Origin: Defluviitaleaceae bacterium
GTDB taxonomy: Bacteria > Bacillota > Clostridia > Lachnospirales > WQUN01
Assembly: GCA_009784025.1 (NCBI GenBank)
Contig: WQVK01000001.1
Location: forward strand, 1-64,000
Length of the DNA: 64,000 nt
Direction of reading: 5' to 3'
Of the stretch, positions 59,142-64,000 are shown in pieces. The notes under the pieces are model-generated. The model had not been told where the DNA came from. It searched no databases and saw nothing but the letters and a program-made list of their open reading frames with translations. The stretch's first letter is position 1. Each line of letters begins with the position of its first letter. Both the position numbers and the translations under genes were made by a program.

Positions 59142-61108
59142 TAGATGCGAAGGCAGTAGTACGCAGGCATAATCCTGTGTTGACAGAAATGTCCACTGAT
59201 TCCCCGTTGTCGGTTGGCAACGGGGGGTTTTGTTTCACGGCGGATATAACAGGTTTGCAAACGCTGTATTCCCATTACAGCGCGGCTAATTTCCCCCTTT
59301 GCACCATGAGCAGTTGGGGCTGGCACACCGCCCCCACAGCGGGCGGGAAGCTGTACGAGTGGGAAGATTTGCAGCTAACCGCCTACCAACATGCCGGGCG
59401 CCAGGTCTTTTACCCAACAGAACGAAAACCAGGAAACGAGCATGTTTACGACTGGCTGCGCCATAACCCACATAAATTTAACCTGGCTAGGGTTGGGCTT
59501 TGTTTGCATGGGCAGGATATATCGCCAGAAATGATAACAGAGGCGCGGCAAGAGCTGGATTTGTACAGCGGCTTGCTAACCAGCTGGTTTCTGCTTGAAG
59601 GCGAACCTGTAGAGGTTGAAACGGTTTGCGGGCAGGGTAGCGATACCCTGGGGGTGAAGCTATGCAGCCGGCTACATGGGCTTGGGCTGCGGGTGGATTT
59701 CTCCTACGGCAGCCACGAGATTAGCGGCGCAGATTGGGGCAGCCCAAGGCGGCATTTTACGGCCTGGGAAGGGGATGTTGCCCGGCGAGTTATGGATGAT
59801 GTAGAGTATTTTGTGGGGGTTGGGGGTGGCGCGTTTGGGAGCCGCGAAATCAGCCAGCATTCTCGCATTTTCTCCATCCCTCCCGGCGAGTCTCAGTTCA
59901 CTATCCATTTCAGCAAAACCTTGCAGCCAGCACCGCCATACGCCAGCATCTACGCCAGCTCCTGTGCCGCTTGGCAAAGTTTCTGGCATAAAACCGGCCT
60001 AGCAGATTTTAGCCAAACCATAGACCCTCGCGCCGCAGAAATAGAACGACGCATGGTGCTATCCCTATATCTGCTAAAAATCCAAGGCATGGACAGCCTG
60101 CCCCATGCCGAAACCGGGCTAACCGTCAATTCCTGGTACGGCAGGTTTCATACAGAAATGTACCTATGGAACAGCGGTTTCCTGCCCTTGTGGAATTTGG
60201 GCGAATACCTGCTGCCAAGCTTAGAATGGTTTCGCAGCCAAATGTCCGCCGCCCGCCGTCTAGCCGCCTTCAACGGCTACCGCGGCCTGCGCTGGCCAAA
60301 GCAGCCAGCCCATACTGGCCGCGACGCCCCAAGCATGATTGCGCCGCTGCTGGTATGGCAGCAGCCACATCTGATAATAATGCTGGAAATGCTGTACGAA
60401 ACAAACCCAAGCCCAGCGTTCCTACAAAAATACTGGCCGCTGGTGGAAGGTCTTGCCACCTTCATGGAAAGCTTCTTGCATCAAAACCCAAGCGGCCAAT
60501 ACGAAATCCTACCCCCGGTAATGCCCGCTCAAGAAACTTACGACCCCTCCACGGTGCAAAACCCGATGTTCGAGATGGAATACTTCCGCCACGGCCTACA
60601 AACTGCCGCAAATTGGGCCTCCCGCCTAGGCCACACCACCACCTGGCAGCAAACCGCCGCCCAAATAACCCCGCCAAAAACAAAAAATGGCCTATACTTA
60701 GCCCACCACAACGCCCCAGATACTTACGAAACCTACAACAAAGACCATCCCATGATGCTGGGTACATACGGCCTATTTAAAAGTCCTGCAGTTGACTCTG
60801 TGAAAATGGCCGCCACCCTAAAGAAAGTCATATCCTGCTGGCAGCCAGAAACCATGTGGGGCTGGGATTACGCAATGATGGCCATGTGCGCCATAACCCT
60901 AGGCAACCCAGAGCAGGCCGTAGAGCTACTGCTATCCGACAACCCAAAAAACCAATATGTAACCAGCGGCAACAACTACCAACGCAGCAGAGACGACCTA
61001 CCCTTATACCTGCCCGGCAACGGCTCATTCCTGCTGGCGCTGCCCATGCTGCTGGCCAACCTGCCAAAAGGCTGGATAGTAAAAACAGAGAGAATCCACC
61101 TGCCGTAG
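59138..61108 (+). CDS. (alpha/alpha)6-barrel glycoside hydrolase-like protein
   Basis: The protein has 656 residues and no signal peptide, so it is cytoplasmic. The N-terminal beta-sandwich region (PLSVGNGGFCFTADITGLQT) is followed by a six-hairpin catalytic-type domain from about residue 300: NSWYGRFHTEMYLWNSGFL, GYRGLRWPKQP and APLLVWQQPHLIIMLEMLY. The pattern is that of clan GH-L-like enzymes (GH65/GH95 relatives), but the exact family is not certain. It is coupled to the Gfo/Idh gene by ATGA. It probably cleaves or phosphorolyses an imported oligosaccharide. Confidence 0.78.
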   Translation: MIDAKAVVRRHNPVLTEMSTDSPLSVGNGGFCFTADITGLQTLYSHYSAANFPLCTMSSWGWHTAPTAGGKLYEWEDLQLTAYQHAGRQVFYPTERKPGNEHVYDWLRHNPHKFNLARVGLCLHGQDISPEMITEARQELDLYSGLLTSWFLLEGEPVEVETVCGQGSDTLGVKLCSRLHGLGLRVDFSYGSHEISGADWGSPRRHFTAWEGDVARRVMDDVEYFVGVGGGAFGSREISQHSRIFSIPPGESQFTIHFSKTLQPAPPYASIYASSCAAWQSFWHKTGLADFSQTIDPRAAEIERRMVLSLYLLKIQGMDSLPHAETGLTVNSWYGRFHTEMYLWNSGFLPLWNLGEYLLPSLEWFRSQMSAARRLAAFNGYRGLRWPKQPAHTGRDAPSMIAPLLVWQQPHLIIMLEMLYETNPSPAFLQKYWPLVEGLATFMESFLHQNPSGQYEILPPVMPAQETYDPSTVQNPMFEMEYFRHGLQTAANWASRLGHTTTWQQTAAQITPPKTKNGLYLAHHNAPDTYETYNKDHPMMLGTYGLFKSPAVDSVKMAATLKKVISCWQPETMWGWDYAMMAMCAITLGNPEQAVELLLSDNPKNQYVTSGNNYQRSRDDLPLYLPGNGSFLLALPMLLANLPKGWIVKTERIHLP

Positions 61109-61122
61109 AAAGAGAGAAAACC

Positions 61123-61329
61123 ATGCCATGTGTAAAAGAATGCATTTGCCCAAAAATCGCATGCCCCAACCACCGAAAATGCTGCGACTGCGTGATAAAA
61201 CACAAAGAAACCGATAGCCTGCCATTTTGCCTGTTCCCAGACAATGATGGGGATAAAAGCATAGCCAATTACTACCGCAAGCTAGGGGAGCGGTTTGAAC
61301 CAGCAAAGCATAATAACCAGCTGCAATAA
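61123..61329 (+). CDS. Cys-rich DUF6485-like small protein
   Basis: The protein has 68 residues. Cysteines form CVKECICPKIACPNHRKCCD and then CVIKH, followed by LPFCLFPD. This matches the short Cys-rich proteins annotated DUF6485 in Clostridia and probably binds a metal. The ATG follows AAAGAGAG 14 bp after the glycosidase, so it is the third gene of that operon. The track shows it only as the end of a longer shadow frame. Function unknown. Confidence 0.75.
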   Translation: MPCVKECICPKIACPNHRKCCDCVIKHKETDSLPFCLFPDNDGDKSIANYYRKLGERFEPAKHNNQLQ

Positions 61330-61394
61330 ACCCAGCTTTTGTATGCTTGCAATAAGCCTACAGGCATGGTACAATCCCACAAATGTACATCGGA

Positions 61395-61497
61395 GTTCCT
61401 CTGAAAGCACAAAAACGTGATTCCAGAAGAAACAACCGATTGAAAATGAAGTTTTTTCGACATTAGAGAGCGTAATCTCGAAAGAAATTTAATAAAG
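61395..61497. repeat. Family C relative, degenerate
   Basis: GTGATTCCAGAAGAAACAAC...TTTTTTCGACATTAGAGAGCG and ATCTCGAAAGAAATTTAAT. It is one of several items in the 464-bp gap before the ABC-F gene. Confidence 0.4.
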
Positions 61498-61525
61498 GTG
61501 GTTGAAGCGTGAACAATTAATCCAA

Positions 61526-61576
61526 ATGCAACTGACAGCAGTTTTTTGTAAATTAGCTAGTAAGCAATGCGGTTAA
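61526..61576 (+). CDS. Possible 16-residue leader peptide of the ABC-F gene
   Basis: MQLTAVFCKLASKQCG is encoded ahead of the attenuator terminator. There is no clear ribosome site, so this is weak. Its start AAATGCA is complementary to TGCATTT in the left arm of the terminator, which would give an antiterminator pairing. Confidence 0.35.
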   Translation: MQLTAVFCKLASKQCG

Positions 61577-61674
61577 GCCCGCGTTGTTCTGTTGTTGGGA
61601 TTTGGGTTGTATTTTGTTGCGCTTGCCATTTGCCAGGTTAAAAACGGGCATATTATTTGCGTTTCAAAAATAGG

Positions 61675-61709
61675 ACTGCATTTCCCCACAATAGGAAATG
61701 CAGTTTTTT
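61675..61709 (+). terminator. Attenuator terminator before the ABC-F gene
   Basis: ACTGCATTTCC-CCACAATA-GGAAATGCAGT followed by TTTTTG. It lies about 85 nt before the ABC-F start with no gene just upstream, the layout of antibiotic-induced attenuation known for ABC-F resistance genes. Confidence 0.85.
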
Positions 61710-61710
61710 G

Positions 61711-61778
61711 TATGCTAGGAAATTGCGTTGCAATTTCTTCGCGAGATTTAAGGAAACAAAGGCGGCGAGGCCGCCTTG
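61711..61778. repeat. Family E repeat, copy 2
   Basis: TATGCTAGGAAATTGC-GTT-GCAATTTCT, then AAGGAAACAAAGGCGGCGAGG. It lies in the untranslated leader between the attenuator and the ABC-F ribosome site. Confidence 0.75.
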
Positions 61779-61793
61779 CTATGGAGGTATCAT

Positions 61794-63317
61794 ATGTTAG
61801 AGATAAAAAACCTGACTATAAGCGCAGCCATCAATGACAGAATATTGGTGGAGGGCTTCAATTTTGTACTTGGCCACGGCCACAAGGCCGTTATTATAGG
61901 GGAGGAAGGTAACGGGAAATCCACCCTTTTAAAATGCATATGCAGCCAGCAAGAAGTTGCGGATTATTGTAATTGTAGCGGCGAGATAATTAGAAAAGGG
62001 ATGCTGGGGTATTTGCCACAGTTCTTCCCGCAGCAGTATTTACACAGCAGCGTAGCAGAGTTTTTCAAAGACTCGCAGCCGCAAAAGCATGTGAAAATCC
62101 TATCCCAGCTGGGGTTGGAGCTAGGTTTTACTGCGTCGCAGCAGGTTTTAAGCAGCCTATCTGGCGGCGAGAAAATTAAAATCCAACTGGCAAAGGTCCT
62201 CATGCAGCAGCCAGATATACTTCTGCTGGACGAGCCAACCAATGATCTAGACCTGGCCACCTTGGAATGGCTAGAGGGTTTCATCCGTGGCTGTAACCAG
62301 CCGATAATCTTCATTTCGCACGACGAAACCCTGATAGAAAACACCGCAAATATAATCATCCATATAGAGCAGCTAATGCGCAAAACAAAAAGCAAAATAA
62401 CCGTAGCCCACGGCAAATACAACGATTATGTAAAGGCTCGCAACCTTGCCCATAGCAAGCAAATGCAAATAGCCAAAAAACAGCGTAGCGACCATAAAAA
62501 CCAAATGGAACGCTGGCAGCAAATCTACAATAGGGTAGACCACGAACAGCGCAGCATCTCCCGCCAAGACCCCGGCGGCGCAAGGCTGCTAAAAAAGAAA
62601 ATGAAAGCCGTAAAATCCACAGGCAAAAGGCTAGAAAAATCCGCGGATGATTTCTTAGAAAAGCCCCAAACAGAAGATGCAATACTAACCCAATTTGACC
62701 CAAATATAACCATGCCAGCCGGCAAGATGATTCTTTCCCTAGACTTGCCCAGCCTAAAAGCCCAAAACAAACAACTGGCAAGCCACATCCAGCTTAGCAT
62801 AACAGGGGCGCAGCATGTTGGCATAATAGGCAAAAATGGCGCAGGAAAATCCACTTTGCTGCGGCAGATATGGCAAATTCTAAAACACAGGCCAGACATA
62901 ACCGCAGTTTATATGCCACAAGACTACACAGAAGCCCTAAACTACAGCCAATCTCCAATAGAATTTCTGGCCCCAGACGGCCATAAAGCCAGCATAACCA
63001 AGGTGCGTACTTACCTTGGCAGCATGAAATTCACCCACGACGAAATGCTGGGGAAAATAGACAAACTAAGCGGCGGCAAAAAAGCAAAAATCCTATTTCT
63101 AGACATGGTGCTAAAAAACGCCAACGTTCTAATACTAGACGAGCCAACCCGCAACTTTAGCCCTCTATCCGCCCCAGAAATACGCAAGACCCTATCCTCT
63201 TTCAATGGCACAATAATAAGCGTGTCCCATGACAGGAAGTATCTGGAGGAGGTTTGTGAGGTGATTTATGAGCTAGGGCTGTGCGGGCTTTGCCCTTGTA
63301 GCCGCACTTCTTTTTGA
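61794..63317 (+). CDS. ABC-F family ribosome-protection-like ATPase
   Basis: The protein has 507 residues. Two ABC domains without membrane parts are present: first Walker A GEEGNGKSTLL, LSGGEKIKIQLAK and LLLDEPTNDLD; second GKNGAGKSTLL, LSGGKKAKILF and ILDEPTRNFSPLS. The last motif is typical of Lsa/CplR-type antibiotic resistance ABC-F proteins, which displace drugs from the ribosome. A basic linker (residues about 195-290) forms the antibiotic-resistance domain. The C-terminal ~10 residues (CGLCPCSRTSF) are repeat-derived. ATG 61794 follows GGAGG. An upstream attenuator suggests drug-inducible expression. The specific drug is not predictable. Confidence 0.88.
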   Translation: MLEIKNLTISAAINDRILVEGFNFVLGHGHKAVIIGEEGNGKSTLLKCICSQQEVADYCNCSGEIIRKGMLGYLPQFFPQQYLHSSVAEFFKDSQPQKHVKILSQLGLELGFTASQQVLSSLSGGEKIKIQLAKVLMQQPDILLLDEPTNDLDLATLEWLEGFIRGCNQPIIFISHDETLIENTANIIIHIEQLMRKTKSKITVAHGKYNDYVKARNLAHSKQMQIAKKQRSDHKNQMERWQQIYNRVDHEQRSISRQDPGGARLLKKKMKAVKSTGKRLEKSADDFLEKPQTEDAILTQFDPNITMPAGKMILSLDLPSLKAQNKQLASHIQLSITGAQHVGIIGKNGAGKSTLLRQIWQILKHRPDITAVYMPQDYTEALNYSQSPIEFLAPDGHKASITKVRTYLGSMKFTHDEMLGKIDKLSGGKKAKILFLDMVLKNANVLILDEPTRNFSPLSAPEIRKTLSSFNGTIISVSHDRKYLEEVCEVIYELGLCGLCPCSRTSF

Positions 63318-63339
63318 AAAAAGATAGTGTAGAGATAAA

Positions 63340-63378
63340 TAAGGCGCAAACCAGGTATGGTTTGCGCCTTATTTTTTA
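63340..63378 (+). terminator. Terminator of the ABC-F gene
   Basis: AAGGCGCAAACC-AGGTAT-GGTTTGCGCCTT followed by ATTTTTT. Confidence 0.92.
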
Positions 63379-63382
63379 AAAC

Positions 63383-63417
63383 TTTGGAGGCGTGATTAGT
63401 GAAGCCTCCGGCGGTTT
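63383..63417. repeat. Family G repeat, short
   Basis: TTGGAGGCGTGATTAGTGAAGCCTCCGGCGG. It abuts the chemoreceptor stop codon. Confidence 0.5.
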
Positions 63418-63419
63418 TA

Positions 63420-64000
63420 TTATAATTTGAAATAGCTAACCAATTCTTGCAATATCTCTGCTTGGGAGTTTAATTCCTGTGCTGCGGCAGCGGTTTCTTC
63501 GCTTACGGCAGAGTTGGATTGGACTATGCCAGAGATTTGCTGTAGGCCTGCGGCTATTTGTTCTATGGCGTCGGCTTGGTCGCGGGAGGCAGAGGATATG
63601 CCGCTTATTATGTCCATAACTTCGGCGGCGCTGGATACTATTGCGTCTAGGGATGCGGCGGTGGCTTGGGCTATTTCAGAGCCAGCCTCTACGCGGTTGA
63701 TGGAGTTTTGGATTTGTTCTGTGGTTTCGGCTGCGGAGTTTTGGCTCTTGTTGGCCAAGATACGAACTTCGTCTGCTACTACGCCAAAGCCTTTGCCTGC
63801 GTCGCCTGCCCGGGCAGCTTCAACGGCCGCGTTAAGGGATAGCAAGTTGGTTTGGAAAGCGATACCTTCGATAACTTTTATGATTTGAGATATGCTTGTG
63901 CTAGATTCCCGGATGGCGGTCATGGCGTCTAGCATTTGGTTCATTGCGGCGTTGCCTTCCTGGGCGCTTACTGTGGATTTGTTGGAAAGTTCTGTTGCGT
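63420..64000 (-). CDS. Methyl-accepting chemotaxis protein, C-terminal part (partial)
   Basis: The window ends inside this gene. The frame is open through base 64000, upstream of the track ATG, which is therefore an internal Met. The visible ~193 residues are the cytoplasmic signalling hairpin with the hallmark tip [20 protein letters not shown] and [13 protein letters not shown], followed by the methylation helix. It signals to CheA/CheW. No CheR-binding pentapeptide is present; it ends LVSYFKL. The sensor domain lies outside. Confidence 0.95.
   Translation of the reverse strand, partial: ATELSNKSTVSAQEGNAAMNQMLDAMTAIRESSTSISQIIKVIEGIAFQTNLLSLNAAVEAARAGDAGKGFGVVADEVRILANKSQNSAAETTEQIQNSINRVEAGSEIAQATAASLDAIVSSAAEVMDIISGISSASRDQADAIEQIAAGLQQISGIVQSNSAVSEETAAAAQELNSQAEILQELVSYFKL

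Noticed and set aside
61592-61837. 81-residue ORF in the ABC-F leader
   Set aside because: It runs through the attenuator terminator and the family E repeat and overlaps the ABC-F start; not a plausible gene.

Overview
The window looks like chromosome of an anaerobic, low-to-mid GC Clostridia-type Bacillota (Firmicutes). The evidence is a T-box leader, the ylxM-ffh-rpsP-khpA cluster, HemZ, a type III glutamine synthetase, dimeric-type glycyl-tRNA synthetase, a 3H-domain NiaR regulator, oxygen-sensitive Fe-S enzymes, the DUF6323/DUF6179 gene pair and strong Shine-Dalgarno sequences (AAGGAGG type). No phage, integrase, intact transposase or CRISPR array is visible. No database search was run; family names rest on recognised motifs and sequence resemblance.

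Layout. 0.3-8 kb (minus strand): a DASS-type transporter under a T-box riboswitch, a PfoR/EIIC-like membrane protein with its NiaR-type regulator and a palindromic operator, glycyl-tRNA synthetase, type III glutamine synthetase. 8-13.3 kb: Fe-S aldo/keto reductase, NUDIX, GNAT, then a coupled dapF-guaA pair in which GuaA has lost most of its glutaminase domain. 14-17.5 kb (plus): a GldA/F/G-like ABC exporter operon. 17.6-19.8 kb: a COG3044-type ATPase behind a leader-peptide/terminator attenuator. 19.9-27 kb (minus): stalk/PepSY protein, pgi, khpA-rpsP-ffh-ylxM, DUF6179 (frameshifted), DUF6323, a two-OB-fold SSB-like protein. 27.7-33.8 kb: a Mur-ligase-like small protein, an orphan V-ATPase D subunit, an FAD/Fe-S oxidoreductase, a G5/3D cell-wall protein, mtnA, and a divergent XRE regulator/small protein pair. 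33.8-36.4 kb: pilin and PilC-like genes, a zinc-ribbon miniprotein and tRNA-Thr. 36.7-41.8 kb (plus): galM, lipoprotein, a large secreted GH43-like protein, a QueG-like protein. 42-48 kb: Gfo/Idh oxidoreductase, then a Gly-rich membrane protein, PspA and RNase R. 48-57.6 kb: COG2403 GTPase-like protein, a DAP dehydrogenase-like protein with a PfkB kinase, RelA/SpoT, HemZ, GNAT, hisS. 57.8-64 kb: Gfo/Idh plus an (alpha/alpha)6 glycosidase plus a Cys-rich DUF6485 protein, an ABC-F ribosome-protection-like protein behind a second attenuator, and the C-terminal half of a chemoreceptor cut by the window edge.

The most striking feature is the intergenic space. It is packed with at least seven families of small non-coding repeats, several of them MITE-like (TA-bounded terminal inverted repeats). 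Some are nested in each other, many abut stop codons, and a few run into coding sequence. One family is a very regular 48-bp element made of two 16-bp GGTACC-NNNN-GGTACC arms set exactly 32 bp apart in all five copies. The repeats, the glutaminase-less GuaA, the two attenuators and the regulator with a small protein resembling its C-terminal tail are the best leads for something new.
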